Shown: positions 20,641-34,269 of the stretch, piece by piece
How the letters are laid out: each line of letters starts with the position of its first letter
Position numbering within the stretch: position 1 is the stretch's first letter
NCBI GenBank assembly: GCA_024195265.1
Contig: JAJLRJ010000004.1
Location: forward strand, 42,736,488 to 42,800,487
Direction: 5' to 3'
From: Dendrophyllia cribrosa
Taxonomy: Eukaryota > Cnidaria > Anthozoa > Scleractinia > Dendrophylliidae
DNA: 64,000 nucleotides
Made by a program: the position numbers and the translations under genes
The notes under the pieces: generated by a model
The model's input: the letters and a program-made list of their open reading frames with translations, nothing else
The model's database searches: none
Told to the model about the DNA's origin: nothing

Positions 20641-21600
20641 CACTTTTTCTATCACGGGGTTGCAATGGGTTCCCCCCTTGCCCCAGTCCTTGCTAACCTT
20701 TTGGTTACCATGAGAGAATTTGGTTGGAACATTTATACATTCTCGAACGTTTTATTTTACAGAAGATATGTAGATGACACTTTTTGTTTATTTAATAGTG
20801 AACATGGCGCCCTTTTGTTTTTTGACTATATTAATACTATATTCTAATATATTCTGGAAAGAGAGGTTAACAGCAAATTGCAATTTCTAGACATTATGAT
20901 TGATAACAGTCAGTCAGCGTCGTCCCGGCCTATTACCACTGTCTATCGGAAAAAGACCTTCACAGGTCTTTTAACTAATTATCTGAGCTTTGTTCCTCGT
21001 TCCTATAAACTCGGACTAGTGAGGACTCTGATAGAAAATCAACACTCACTTGGTTTGGTTTTCATGAAGACATAAAAAATTGGTCCTTATTTTACGTAAG
21101 AACTGCTTCCCCTCCTGGGTGAAATTTTTAGGGAAATTTTGAAGTATGTTACTAAGGTCATGGATTCCACCATTTTATGCTCTAATTCCTCTGTTGGGCC
21201 CAACAAAACACCCACACATTTCTACAAATTCCCTCCCACAGGTTATTTCTCTAATGTCATTCAAAACGAGGTAAGACGGCTACTCAAACGATACTGCAAC
21301 GATCTTGGCATCGGTTAGATTTTACAGTTAAACTTAGAGATTTGTCAGTGCGAAGGACTCCGTTCGCGCGTTGTCTATAAATTTGTATGTCCTGGATGCA
21401 ATGCCAGTTACATTGGTGAGACCACTCGCCATATTTCTAGGCGCGTCCGTCTTGTCTTCGGACAAAAACTCACACATTTACAAACATCTGAATTCTTCGA
21501 AAACTTACGTGATGTTTGCTCTGAGGAATATTTCACCATTTTAGACTCTGCCAACACAAGTTTCCAAATCAAGTTAATTAAAGGAAGCTACGTACATTAA
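20641..21600 (+). pseudogene. Decayed second Penelope-like element (RT plus GIY-YIG)
   Basis: Fragments of a PLE protein run along the plus strand: YHGVAMGSPLAPVLANLL, RRYVDDTFCLF (catalytic YVDD), LQFLDIMIDN, VYRKKTFTGLLTNYLSFVPR and a GIY-YIG-type CNASYIGETTRHISRRV. The amino-terminal third is missing. Stops at 20845-20847 and 21073-21075 and frame changes further on show it is dead. This element belongs to a different lineage from the one at 15-17 kb, judging by the motif wording. Confidence 0.8.
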
Positions 21601-21789
21601 GTCGGGAAAAAAACGTATATCATTCTTTATATCTGTGTAACATTTTATATGATAATATGTAACACCGTTTGGTCCTTACACATTTATACAATTTATTTTA
21701 TTACAACTTCATTGTTATTAGCTATTTGTATGTATTGCATTGATGCAACACCTATTCTTGTATCTATTAGGAAATTCAAACTATAACTT

Positions 21790-21839
21790 TTGTAACTGAG
21801 GATGACATAAGTATATGCATGTCGAAACATGTATTACAA
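21790..21839 (+). ncRNA. Hammerhead ribozyme (type I fold) 3' of the second PLE
   Basis: All conserved parts are in order: stem I TTGTAA/TTACAA (21790-21795 with 21834-21839); core CTGAGGA (21796-21802), matching CUGANGA; stem II GACAT/ATGTC with a 10-base loop and one extra T; GAAA (21824-21827); a minimal helix III AC..GT; and GTA as the cleavage triplet. Cleavage would follow A21833. PLEs are known to carry such ribozymes in their terminal regions. Activity is not shown; the extra T in stem II and two-base-pair helix III may need a dimer. Confidence 0.7.
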
Positions 21840-21860
21840 GTTGAAATGTGTTGTTTTATG

Positions 21861-22646
21861 CCTTCAAATCTTCCAACTCAGTCATAAGTTCAGTTTAGGT
21901 AAAATCAACTTCTGCTATATATGGTCATATATGAATCAGTTATTTGACTCGGATCACATCATCATGCGATGCGACAACTGGAAGTGTAACTAAAGTGCGA
22001 GGCAGCGAGTCATAAGCGCGAGCCACTTGTTACATTAGAGAGGATGGTCATCCTAATATCATTTATAATAGTACTAGGCATAACCGCAAATGAAAGATTA
22101 CGGAAACCTAGCCAGAAGTGACTCGATTGGTATGTTTCGCCATACGAAGCAACAAAATTTAACAAAGCGAACCAACTGAAGCAACCCGTATTCTATTTCA
22201 GAAAACCGGCGGCTAACGGGCGCTATCACGCCTCGCTGCCTCGCTTGCTGTTCACTTGAATGGTACCCGTACTCTAAATAAAAAATATTTCGTTCACGAA
22301 AAAAACATCCCCGTTAGTTGTTCTGCTTATTTTACTGAATGGCTGTGTTTCATCGCCTCTTGTAAACATACATACGTGAGATCAAGTTTGCCGGTTCTCT
22401 TTAATGATCCCGGTTTATATCGGGTGGGTACCATATCCTTAACCGCGTCTGCAGTTGTATAGTTGATCCAATTTGAGTTGATTTTTTGGCATGTCCATAT
22501 AAACTATTTTTTCTCTTCAAAAGTTTGTGGCTTATGGTTTTGCTGTTCATTTACTTTTGCAGAGTTTTCAATGGTAAATGGGTAAATGGCGCCAAAAAAA
22601 ATTCAGATCGAATGTACCAACGACTTTTAACATGGACTCTTTAAGT
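21861..22646. other. Intergenic, nothing recognised
   Basis: No gene or repeat that I can support. Confidence 0.4.
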
Positions 22647-22746
22647 GTATTCAACCTAGCGTTATAGAGTAAATAAAATATATCTAGAGTAAGACCGTAT
22701 TCAACCTAGCGTTATAGAGTAAATAAAATATATCTAGAGTAAGACC
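22647..22746. repeat. Exact 50-bp tandem duplication
   Basis: The unit starting 'gtattcaacctagcgttata' occurs twice without a mismatch (22647-22696, 22697-22746). Confidence 0.95.
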
Positions 22747-22959
22747 GAGTAAGATTTACTAGATGAAAAAATATATACTGAATAACTTTTCGTTTCAAAG
22801 GGTCCAAACGCGACGGCCTCGCCATCACCAACCATTACAATAGATCTTGCGACAGCAATGGACGACTCATGCAACAACAGTCCGGTAGGAGCTTGCCGCC
22901 TAACGCGAAATCTACAGCACACTAAATTCCATTTCACAATTCACAAAGAATGTGGTTTT

Positions 22960-25900
22960 AGTAGGTGTAACTGAAGTTGAATTGATGCGGTGTCATTTTA
23001 AATCGCTGTCTTTTTCTATAGTTGAAACTACCGACTGCACGTTTGCTGACTACATAATTTATGGTAGGTGGTAAAATGTGACAAAACCATCCTCTTTTTA
23101 ACATGGGGTTATAATATAGGAAGGATAGGTCTAGGAGCGTTAAAATGTCAATTTATCAAGTTTTCAAGCTATCAAGTTAACATCAAAGTTCAGTTGACTC
23201 ATCACTCAAAGTTACACGCAACATCTCGGATGGAAAAGTTGGCTTTCCGGAAAAATCGTGCATTTTTTAACTGGCAACTGAATGAAAACTAACTTCTAAC
23301 ACGAAAGCTACTGCACGGTAAAAATGGTCAGTTTTCTATTTATCAACAACATCTTACATTTGACACGTGTACTTGTTTGATACTGTAAGATAATTTGCTG
23401 GCTCTTATTTATTAGTCAGCGTTTAAATTCATTCCTTTACAGAGTGGATGATATATCCGCGTTCATTTGTAACATATACATTTCGTTGCTTTGTTCATTG
23501 AAAGTAACTTGGCAAAGTCCTGTGTTACAGTTGCACTTATCTATGGAGCTTAACCGGTAAGCAAAGGTCGTGGTGAAATATACGAACATACTCGTAAAAT
23601 ACCACAGAATGGTTAAGGTGGGAGATACCGGTCAGACCATCACACATGCATTTACCACAGCTAAGCCGTCCCCAGAGAAAAAGGAGAAAGACCAACTAAA
23701 CCACACGACGCGGTGTCTTTTTCAGTCAAACATTGGTGTGTTGATTGGAGTCTTATAATCTGTAGGTGTAACTGCCGAATAAAATTCAATCGCTTAAACA
23801 AACACCCAACATCTTGGAAGGTAAAGATGGATTTCCTGCAAAATCGTTGAGATTTTAACAAATCGGCTCTTTCAACAAACCACGGCTCTCAGGAGTAGTT
23901 CATCGATTTACAAGAACACTTAACGGGTGTTTTTATTCGTTCTATTTACCATTTTCCATTTGAGCGAAATCTGATGTGCATGTTTGTTCTTATGATCGTT
24001 TATGGTGTGTGGGTCTCGAACACACCAAACCGCGTCCGGCCACATTCATTCGATCGGTTTTTCATATTTAGTAGGTACGCGGAATTCGTCAGTTTTTTCT
24101 TTAAAAAGGTATGTATATAACTTAAAGAAGGTATCATGTGGCGAAAGATTCGTGAAATTTGTTTGTTTCTCAAGAGTTGTGGTAAATGGTGGAAAATTAC
24201 CAAAAACTTGTATTTTTTAACCACGACATTCAACAGCCTCAATCTGCCGCCTTAGATCTATTGTTTTTAAAGAGAATACCAAGAACAACAAGTAGTTTTT
24301 CCCATCTAGAACAATCACCAAAATAAATCTAAATTACTAAAAAAAATCACGTCTACTTAAAAGGTAACACACTCGTGCCGAACCACAGAGGGGCTAACTT
24401 GAAGGTGGGGCGCGCCGTTCGCACCATCGACCATTTGTGACAGCTGTCACGTCTAGATTAAACAACTTATACCTAGAAAACTAACTTGTAATACAAAATC
24501 TACTGTACGATAAAGTTTGTCAGTTTGCTATTCATAAGCGATTTGCCGCTAGGTTTGACAGGTGTACTTCTCTGACGCTGTGAGTCAATTTCTCGGCTCT
24601 TATTCATTGGTCACCGCATTCATTCATCTATTTCCATCCAGAGTGGATGATGTATCCGCGCACTCATTTGTAACATATACATTTAGTTGCTTTGTTGATT
24701 GAAAGTAACTTCGTAAAGTCCTGTGTTAAACTTTGCACTTATCTATGGAGCTTAACCGATAAGCTAAGGCCGTGGTGACATATACGAACATACCCGTAAA
24801 AGACCACAGAATGGTTAAGATGGGAGGTACCGGTCTGACAATGACACATTTACCGCAGCTTCGGTGTCCCTGGAGAAAAAGGAGTAAAACCAACTCAACC
24901 ACACAACGCAGTGTCCTTTTCAGTAAAACATTGGTGTGTTGATTAGAGTCTTAATCTGTAGCTGCCGACTGAGCGTTTGCTCTCTAGATATGGTAAGTGG
25001 TGAAATGTGACAAAAAATGTCCTCTTTTAATACAGGGAGGATAGGTCTCGGAGCGTTGTGATGTTAGTTTATCAAGTTATCACGAAAGTCAAGTTAACTC
25101 CAAACCCAATCAAGACGGGGTTTACTGAACAAATAAAATTAATTCACTCAAACTAACACCCAACATCTTGGATGGTAAAGATGGATTTCCTGCAAAATCG
25201 TCGAGATTTTAACAAATCAGCTCTATTAACAAACCACGGCTCTCAGGAGTAGTTCATCGATTTACAAGAAAACTTAACGGGTGTGTTTTGTTCGTTCTAT
25301 TTACCATTTTCCATTTGAGCGAAATCTGATGTGCATGTTTGTTCTTATGATCGTTTATGGTGTGTGGGTCTCGAACACACCAAACCGCGTCGGGCCACAT
25401 TCATTCGATCGGTATTTGATATTTAGTAGGTACGCGGAATTCGTCAGTGTTTTTCTTTAAAAAGGTATGTATATAACGTAAAGAAGGTATCATGTGGCGA
25501 ACGTTTCGTGAAATTTGTTTGTTTCTCAAGAGTTGTGGTAAATGGTGGAAAATTACCAAAAACTTGTATTTTTTAACCACGACATTCAACAGCCTCAATC
25601 TGCCGCCTTAGATCTATTGTTTTTAGAGAGCATACCAAAAACAACAAGTAGTTTTTCCCATCTAGAACAATCACCAAAATAAAACTAAATTACTAAAAAA
25701 AATCACGTCTACTTAAAAGGTAACAAACTCGTGCCGAACCACAGAGGGGCTAACTTGAAGGTGGGGCGCGCCGTTCGCACAATCGCCCATTTGTCACAGC
25801 TGTCGCGTTTAGATTGAACAACTTATACCTAGAAAACTAACTTGTAATACAAAATCTACTGTACGATAAAGTTTGTCAGTTTGCTATTCATAAGCGATTT

Positions 25901-27033
25901 GCCGCTAGGTTTGACAGGTGTACTTGTCTGACGCTGTGAGTCAATTTCTCGGCTCTTATTCCTTGGTCACCGCATTCATTCATTTATTTCCATCCAGAGT
26001 GGATGATGTATCCGCGCACTCATTTGTAACATATACATTTAGTTGCTTTGCTGATTGAAAGTAACTTGGCCAAGTCCTGTGTTAAAGTTGCACTTATCTA
26101 TGGAGCTTCACCGATAAGCTAAGGCCGTGGTGAAATATACGGACATACTCGTAAATGACCACAGAATGGTTAAGATGGGAGGCACCGGTCTGACAATCAC
26201 ACATTTACCGCAGCTTCGGGTCCCTGGAGAAAAAGGAGTAAAATCAACTAAACAACACAACGCGGTGTCTTTTTCAGTAAAACATTGGTGTGTTGATTAC
26301 AGTCTTAATCTATAGCTGCAAGTGCAGACCGAACGTTTGCACTCTAGATATGGTAAGTGGTAAAATGTGACAAAAAATGTCCTCTTTTGACCACGTGCTT
26401 TAAATACAGGGAGGACAGGTCTCGGAGCGTTGCAATGTCAGTTTATCAAGTTGTCAAGTTATCACGAAAGTCAAGTTGACTTCAAACCCAATCAAGACAG
26501 GTTTACTGAATAAATAAAATTAAATCACTCACACTAACATACAACATCTCGGATGGTCAAGATGGATTTCCTGCAAAATCGTTCAGTTTCTCTTTCCCAG
26601 CTTTACTCCGTCGAGCGAGAAACGTTGAAACTGCTGACTGAGAGTTTACTGACTAGATATAGTAGGTGGTGAAATGTGAAAAAATGTCATCTTTTGAACA
26701 TCGGCTTTTAATATAGGTAGGATAGGTCTAGGAGCGTCAAAATGTCAGTTTACCAAGTTGACAAGTTATCAAACTACCATGAAAGTCAAGTTGACTTCAA
26801 ACCCAAAATCGTGCACTTTTTAGCAAAGCAGCTCTTTTAACAAAGTTAACCAGCTCTCTACTAGGAGTAGTTCATCAATTTACACGAAAACTGAACGGAA
26901 GCATTTCATTCTTCCGCGGTGGTCCCCTTATTTTATTGAAGCCGTATCACTAAGTGCCTTTTGGTAGAAAATGAGCGAAATCTGTTGTTCATGTTTGTTC
27001 TTATGTTCGTTTGTGGCGGGTGGCTCTCGGACA
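22960..27033. repeat. Tandem array of 1.1-1.7 kb units (left copy)
   Basis: A long unit recurs head to tail. Landmarks include 'cttatctatggagctt' (about 23540, 24740, 26095) and 'gagcgaaatctg' (about 23963, 25318, 26973). Unit lengths alternate near 1.35 and 1.65 kb. The longer units include an extra segment with 'gctttactccgtcgagcgag'. Many short frames repeat with it but are interrupted differently in each unit, so I treat it as non-coding. The array runs into the scaffold gap. Confidence 0.8.
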
Positions 27034-27533
27034 NNNNNNNNNNNNNNNNNNNNNNNNNNNNNNNNNNNNNNNNNNNNNNNNNNNNNNNNNNNNNNNNNNN
27101 NNNNNNNNNNNNNNNNNNNNNNNNNNNNNNNNNNNNNNNNNNNNNNNNNNNNNNNNNNNNNNNNNNNNNNNNNNNNNNNNNNNNNNNNNNNNNNNNNNNN
27201 NNNNNNNNNNNNNNNNNNNNNNNNNNNNNNNNNNNNNNNNNNNNNNNNNNNNNNNNNNNNNNNNNNNNNNNNNNNNNNNNNNNNNNNNNNNNNNNNNNNN
27301 NNNNNNNNNNNNNNNNNNNNNNNNNNNNNNNNNNNNNNNNNNNNNNNNNNNNNNNNNNNNNNNNNNNNNNNNNNNNNNNNNNNNNNNNNNNNNNNNNNNN
27401 NNNNNNNNNNNNNNNNNNNNNNNNNNNNNNNNNNNNNNNNNNNNNNNNNNNNNNNNNNNNNNNNNNNNNNNNNNNNNNNNNNNNNNNNNNNNNNNNNNNN
27501 NNNNNNNNNNNNNNNNNNNNNNNNNNNNNNNNN
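27034..27533. other. Scaffold gap, exactly 500 N
   Basis: Unknown bases of a round-number length, the mark of a scaffolder placeholder and not a measured distance. Left and right flanks belong to different phases of the same duplicated sequence. Confidence 0.99.
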
Positions 27534-28667
27534 CCCCTTCTTTCACCTCCTCGCCTTTTCTCGGTTTTTGTTTTTGCGCTGCTCCTCAGTTCAGGCCTGT
27601 CAAAATGACCTGTCTATTTCACACCGTTACCAACTACTTCACACTGGAGTTCACAAATCATGACTTACAACAAAATACATCAGTATCCCTTACTACCTAC
27701 TACTTCTGTTACCCTGCCTACCACTACAAAACATTCTGCAGTTGTAACATTACATTACTAACATTTAATACTAACATTCATTGCTCACATTATTTTTGCT
27801 CGTGCAGTATTACTTGCGTGACATACGTGTGTAAGGAAATTTATTATCCCTCAAAATTGTAGAAAGCCACCTTAAAATCTTGGGATTTTCATCGAAAACA
27901 AAAGTACCTACTCTCAGATAATCCAAAACTAATAGCTTCCAAGAACGAAGTAAAATTATAAAACCAGGTTGTCTATCTTGCTTTTACAAAATTTAAGCTT
28001 AAGTTATATGATTTTCTTTCTATTTAAGCTTAAAACATCATTGAAAAATCAAAATTTCCATACAAACTTTCATATCACGCTTGGATCTCCGAGACTGGAT
28101 TTCCTGTGGGTTCACAAGTCCACAAGTGCGACGCAAACAAGGGAAAGCACAAGCAAATACACTTGTGAACTACCGTACGTAACGCAAACGAAATGGAAAA
28201 TTTTCCATTAAACTCCTCTTCTCTTTTTTGAACTTGGTCTTTCAGGTTTAACTTTCTAAGCTTAGTAGTTATAAATATGATCACACTCCATCGACATTGA
28301 TTAGTGTAGCTTAAATTAAAATTATCTTACAACTTGTGTTCAGACATTTTCACATTGTCTATTTAAACATAATCCTCACCAAACTCTCCTCGACGTTTGT
28401 TGATGCCTCACCGACGTGTTCCTCGTTTCTTCTTCTAGTTTTGCTTTCACACAGTCGCTAAAAACCCTGGCTAAAACCTGGCTAAAACCTTTGGCGTTGC
28501 ATCGTTTTGGTAAAAGCATCCCGTCTGACCATTAAAAATCGCGGGCTCGTGGTGAAAGCGAGGCTGTTTTTGACCCTGTTTATTTTTAACCATGGTTTTG
28601 TAGTGAAATTTGACTCGTTTTATAGCTCGAATTATTGCTGTTCTTTCCTTCCAATTCATTAGAAGCT

Positions 28668-31600
28668 ATGGCTCAAAGTAGAAACTTTTTCGATGATGTT
28701 CGAAAGGAATTAGAATGTTCTGTTTGTCAGGAACAGTTCAGTCAAGTCAACGAACCGAAAATACTAAAATGCCTCCACACTTTCTGCAAGACCTGTCTCG
28801 AAGCTTGGCTACGGCAGCAACGTGAAGGAGAATTAAGTTGTCCAACATGCCGTCAAATCACTGAGTGTCCTAACAACAACATTCAATGCCTGCCATCCAA
28901 CTTGTTTTACAAGCAGATGGTGGAAATTGTAGAGGCTTACGACGGGCAAGGGCAAGAGGATTCAACACATTGTGGAAGCTGCGATGAAAACAAATCACTG
29001 AAGTTTTATTGTTCTGATTATAACTGCTTCTTGTGTGAAGACTGTGCTGGGGTCCACAAAAAAGTTAAAGTTCTCAGAAGCCATCATGTTAAAGAAATAG
29101 GAAACTTTGTGTCAAGCGATATGCAAGATTACGCTCGCAAAACAAATGTTTGCAGGAAACACAAAGAAGAATTGAGGTTTTACTGCAGCAAATGCAACAT
29201 TTGCATTTGTCGTGACTGCGCCATGTTGAAACATCGAGACCATGATTTCATCTCCTTTGACCAAGCACTTGGAAACAAGAAATCAGAAATTGGAAAGAAA
29301 ATGCAAGAGGTTGAAGAAAACTGCTCTCGTCTAAGAAACCGCAAAGAATCTCTAGAGAAGCAAAGGGAAAGAATGAACAACAGCATCGATCAGGCGGCGA
29401 ATGAAGTCCACCGAGGCGCTGAGCTCTGCATAAAATTAATTCGACAACGTGAAGCCACCATGACGGAAGAGTTACTCAAGCAGAAAGCAAGTTTGCAAGA
29501 TTCATTTTCAGCTCAAATGACTGCCTTAGATAAGAAACTGGTGGAAATAGACAGCAGCTTGGAATTTGGCAAAGATGTCATAGAGCGAAATAATTTACCG
29601 GAGATTATAAACGTCGAAGAAATACTAGAAGAAAGATTTAAGGAACTGTCATCTTTGCCTGATGAATATCGCGTCAAACTTAATTGCTCCAAGGTCAAGT
29701 ATGTGCCAAGTGATATGTCAGCCTTAACTGAAAACGCGCTGGGAAAGTTTGGTTACACCAACACGGAGCCTTCCTTGTCACTTGCGCAAGATAAGGGTCT
29801 AACAGTAGGTCATCTAGGCGAAGATTCAACCTTTACGATAATAACAAAGGACTCGCAGGGACAGACTACTTACAGTCAAATTGATAAAGTGAATGTTGAC
29901 ATCCAGTCATTGCAGACCGGAAGGATCACGAAACCCAGCATAACAGAAAGCAAAGATGGCTGCTATAAAGTGACGTACAAACCGGAAACAGCAGGAGAAT
30001 TCAGCCTGTCCATAACAGTAGCGGGCGAAGCTATCATGGGCAGTCCGTTCCAGTTAAGAGTGGAAGAGCGTAAACCAGGTATTAGGAATAAATTAAACTG
30101 AACGGTCGCCATTTTGATTGTACCATGCATGCACGTGTTCGTCTCGCTTTGGGACCTTTTGGGATGCGCTTGTATTTAATAAATGTTAACTGAAAACAGA
30201 AAACATATCGCCGGCACTGGTATGATCCACCTTTCCAAAGGTTATCCTGCCTTTATGTAAACAGGTTCTTAAAGGCTTTCTTGACAGTAAAACTTAAAGA
30301 CATTAAAGTTCATAATTTTTCCTTCAAGGCAAAAATGCTCCAAAGTACTTCTAGTCGGAGTATCTTGCCAGTCCCTGAATTGTGGCTGGTCTGCAAGGTT
30401 AGGCAGAGTTTCGTACGAATCGATACGCGCTCTCCCTAGTCTTCCCAGTCTCCGCTCGTTCGCGTACTGGTTTTAAGCTGCAACCAAGACTCACAATGTT
30501 AATGCCTGGAACAGAGCTAACGAATCAACAACCTGTCAACAGCGAGGGAGGTCACTAGGTCTACGGATCTGCGGATTTTGTCAATTATTTAGCCCGGTTT
30601 TCGGATTCAGAGAAAGAGTTAAACGGATATATTTTCTAAAAAAGTAATCACACACAAAGCATTGCAAGGATTCTAGCCAGAACATTCTTATTACATCTCA
30701 GAAGTTTTTTCACTAAAGATTCGGATTTGGGCAAAAAAAATTGCTGATCAACGGATTCCGCTATCAAGATGTAACGGAGCAGCGAATTTGCACACCCCTT
30801 TTTACCACTTCCTAATAACCGCAAACATGTTGGAAATTATGCCTGTTCGTGAGATACAACTTTCTATTCGACAACTGCATTTCACGCGTCGTCGAATTTC
30901 GTCTTACGGATCGTACTTTCATTTTTTCGGATCGTATCAGGTCGACAGTATTGTCAAAAGTTCATAATTCTCGTGCGTGTCACACATGATGGCGCAATTT
31001 GTGCAAAAAATAGCGCAAATGGTACTTCACGTGGGGACAGGCATCTCTAAATAAATGACAATTTGTTGCGGTCTCCGATTATGTTTTTTATAATTTACGA
31101 AAATCGATGTACGAAAAAATGTATGGTGAAACTTTTCCGCATATCGTTTGCAATTTCTATATTTTTTTTAGTAGGGAGTAGCAAGGCCGCAGCAGACACA
31201 GGGTGAAATGACCTCGTCATACTGTGATTTTTATTCAAGACTCGACTACAGTTTAGTAACCTAATTTTTTTTTCAGTAAAATAATAATACAGTGATAAGA
31301 AGAGCCATTTATATATTTGCAACTTGCGGACCTAATTTGATCATAGTTTCAACGTTTGCTAAGAGGCTGAACGGTTGTTCTTTTTTGTCGTTATTACCCA
31401 GAATTTAAAGCTGTCTTTACAACCCTCGGTGCAAGTGGGCGACTGGGTCCAACATCACTTGGCAGTCACTACAATGGTCAGGATCATGACGGTCAAGTTA
31501 CAGTGGTCAGCGGTATTCAAAGATGGACTGTGCCGTACACAGGTGACTACAAAATAGAAGCAATAGGAGCCGCAGGGGGGTACGATACGTATGAAACCAG

Positions 31601-32710
31601 CCGTCAGTACCGAGGAAGAGGGGCTAGAATGATAGGAACTTTTCACTCATCCAAGGGTGAAACAATTCAGATTCTTGTTGGTCAGGAAGGTGGAATTAAC
31701 AGAAACGGTTATAGCTCTGGAGGCGGTGGAGGCACGTTTGTAGTGAGAGGAAACGACACGCCTTTGGTAATAGCTGGAGGAGGAGGAGGCATAACGATTG
31801 CTAAGTCAAGACACACAGAATGTGATGCCTCCTCGGGTACACCAGAGGGAACTGGACACGGTGCACATACCGACAAAGGCACATTGTCAGGTGAGAGTGA
31901 AATACAGCTTTTTATTTCTATCACAAGTTAAAAGGTTAAAAAAGGTTTGTGATTCTTAATAGAAGACGGTTTGTGAAGTAACCCTTGTAAAAAACATTCC
32001 TTTCTCTGAATACGAATGGGTGCATGAACTCGATCTTTTTAAATGTGTAAACTGTAGTGTTTTTATTTGGCTTTTATATGGATAATCAATGTCAAGCTAT
32101 TTAATGAAAACTAAGGGTTAAAATTTGAATGACCGAACAGGGTAAAATAGTCTATCCCTTAATTGGATCAGTAAAATAAAGACTGGTCTTCTTGCCAGGG
32201 GATTTGAAACCATCAACATCTAGCTATTTTCTCCATTTTTTAGGGTTAATATATGTGTTATCTATGGAGTAAGTATGCATTTCATAACAAAAAATGATCT
32301 GACAATTATTCAAATAAAAGAAAATAAGTCATATATTATATACTTTTTACTTATTTTTTACTTATTTAGGTGGCGGCGGTGGTGGCTTTTACTCCAATGG
32401 AATAAGTGGAACGAATTTCGGTGGTACGATTTGGCTTGGTGGAGAAGGAGGCAAAGGATTTATTCAGGGAGGTGTGGGTGGAAGAACCTTAAATGCGAAT
32501 ATTGACGGAGGTTTTGGTGGTGGCGGTGGTGCTCATGGACGTGGTGGAGGTGGTGGAGGAGGCGGAGGCTACTCTGGAGGAAGTAGCGGAGAGTGTAAAA
32601 ATGACTCCGGTGGGGGAGGAGGAGGATCTTACAATACTGGAAACAATCAGCAGAATGAATGCTGTTACAAAACAGATGGACATGGTCAGGTCACCATAAC
32701 ATTAATCTAG
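28668..32710 (+). CDS. TRIM/filamin/ALK-type glycine-rich protein, second copy
   Basis: Exons 28668-30078, 31402-31890 and 32370-32710 follow the same GT-AG, phase-1 structure as the copy at 4083-8125 and give the same 746-residue product. I found no base difference in coding exons or introns between copies, which is unusually strict for independent paralogues and supports one locus assembled twice. RING cysteines and histidine, both B-boxes, filamin repeat and the glycine-rich C-terminus are all intact. Upstream, 27534-28667 is the same leader, but block X is cut away by the gap. Confidence 0.85.
30178..30183 (+). terminator. Candidate intronic polyadenylation signal, second copy
   Basis: AATAAA at the same place in intron 1 as 5593-5598. 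Confidence 0.4.
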
Positions 32711-33208
32711 ATTACACACAACATAACACTAAAAACAGTAACGATTTAGAGACAACCTCCTCGCTCAGAATCTGTTCAGTGTTCAAAATGAATGCAAGAG
32801 AGGAGTGTTGCCCATAGCAGATCAATTAAACTTGAACTTTCCAAATTTGTTGGAGATATAATTATATTTATAATAGCCGTCGGTATCCTCGGAGAATTTT
32901 AAAGAGACATTTTAAGGTCACGTGACCTGCTATTTGCCGAGGTCCTGTCTCGCCATCATTTTGAATACTGAAAATGTCCTGGGAACAAGGCAGGTTAAGA
33001 GCCTCTCAAGAATGAACGTTTTTTATGTAAAAAAAAATATGCTTGTCTACAGATTGAATATGAACCATGGTTTACTTCTGTGTAATTGTTTGCAGTTGCT
33101 TAAGACAAAAGTTTTTAGTATTTTTATTATAATCTTTTGTTCAAAACTATTGTATTGTAAATGTCCATTTGTAAGCAGTGGAAGTGCTGAATCGTTTCCT
33201 TCTAAATA

Positions 33209-33715
33209 CAGTGGAACCTCGATTTAACGAAGCGCCAAGGGGCTGGGGATATTGGTTCGTTATATCGAGGGTTCGGTATATCGAAAACCTCCTTATAACG
33301 CGCGAATTTGCGGAAAACAACCAAAATGTTCGTTATATCGAGGTATAGTTAATAATTGTTATGTAACGGTGTTACGTATTTCCGGAAAATAACATTGGAA
33401 CTTTAATGCCTGTATGAAGCTACAGTGCACTGTAAATATAATTACGAAATTGGAAAACTGTACAGGTTATACCTTTGCTCTATAGCACACACTGTAGGTC
33501 TGTTCCAAATTTATGTTTTGTCGAGCGTTCGAGCCTTGACATTTATCCGTTATATCGGTGTAGATTTTGCGTTTGGGCTGCCGGATTGTGTTCGTTATAA
33601 CGAGGATTTCGTTATATCGAAGTTCTGTTACATACATTTTACTTGCAATTTTTCCGGGCTGAAGAATATCGTTCGTTTTACCGAGGACTTCGTTATATAG
33701 AGGTTCGTTAAATCA
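33209..33715. mobile_element. pogo/Tigger-like non-autonomous element, second copy
   Basis: Same sequence as 8624-9130, with the CAGTGGAACCTCG end after TA. Confidence 0.6.
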
Positions 33716-33990
33716 GCACGGATTTCCGCCAGTGCATTACCTGTAGGAAATAGGAATTGGTTTCAGTCATATTATTGTAAGGTTCAGTTCAGATTTGATG
33801 CTTAGCTTTGCTCGCGGACACTGAAAGGAAACTTATCTGGGCACTGTGGAACCACACTTCTATTTCTTCCATTTAGGATTCCACCATAGTGGACACTCGT
33901 CCTGAAAAATGTGGACACTCGTTAAATCTTGTGCAGACAAGTGCAACGGTGCATTGCACTCGGTTTATAGTATAGATCGCGTTCACATTA

Positions 33991-34269
33991 GGGACGGACC
34001 ATTTAATTTTTGTGGTGGGTTGGGGGGGGGGGGGGGGGGTTGGGCAATTACCAAAGTAAAATTCCTGCAGAAGAAATTTAAGAGAATAAAAACCGTGCAC
34101 AACAAAGCACGTGAAAAAAAAAGAGACATATTTTAGTAAAAAAAAATTCTTGCAAATAGTGATGCTGAAAAAAAAATCTTGCTCAGAAGAAATTGCCCAC
34201 CCACCCCCCCCCCCCCCCCCCCCCCCCCTCCCCTCCCGCCTTCCCCACAAAAATTAAATGGTCCGTCCC
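33991..34269. mobile_element. G-run/C-run foldback MITE, second copy
   Basis: As 9406-9704 with TTA on both sides, but about 20 bases shorter because the C-run is 25 long (34204-34228) against 43. Confidence 0.75.

Larger units (their letters stand above)
2949..27033. repeat. Block Y, left copy of a 24-kb near-identical duplication
   Basis: Bases 2949-27033 match 27534-51606 in order and orientation. The offset drifts from 24585 to 24565 (a shorter poly-C in the right copy), 24568 (one extra GAA), 24571 (poly-C) and 24573. I saw only about ten substitutions, nearly all after position 22.9 kb. The left copy stops at the scaffold gap in the middle of a repeat unit. See the findings for the assembly interpretation. 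Confidence 0.95.

Noticed and set aside
22960..27033. CRISPR-like array
   Set aside because: The repeats are over a kilobase long with no short direct repeat/spacer pattern, and the genome is eukaryotic.
26961..27862. Long open frames across the N gap
   Set aside because: They exist only because N bases cannot encode a stop; no real sequence supports them.
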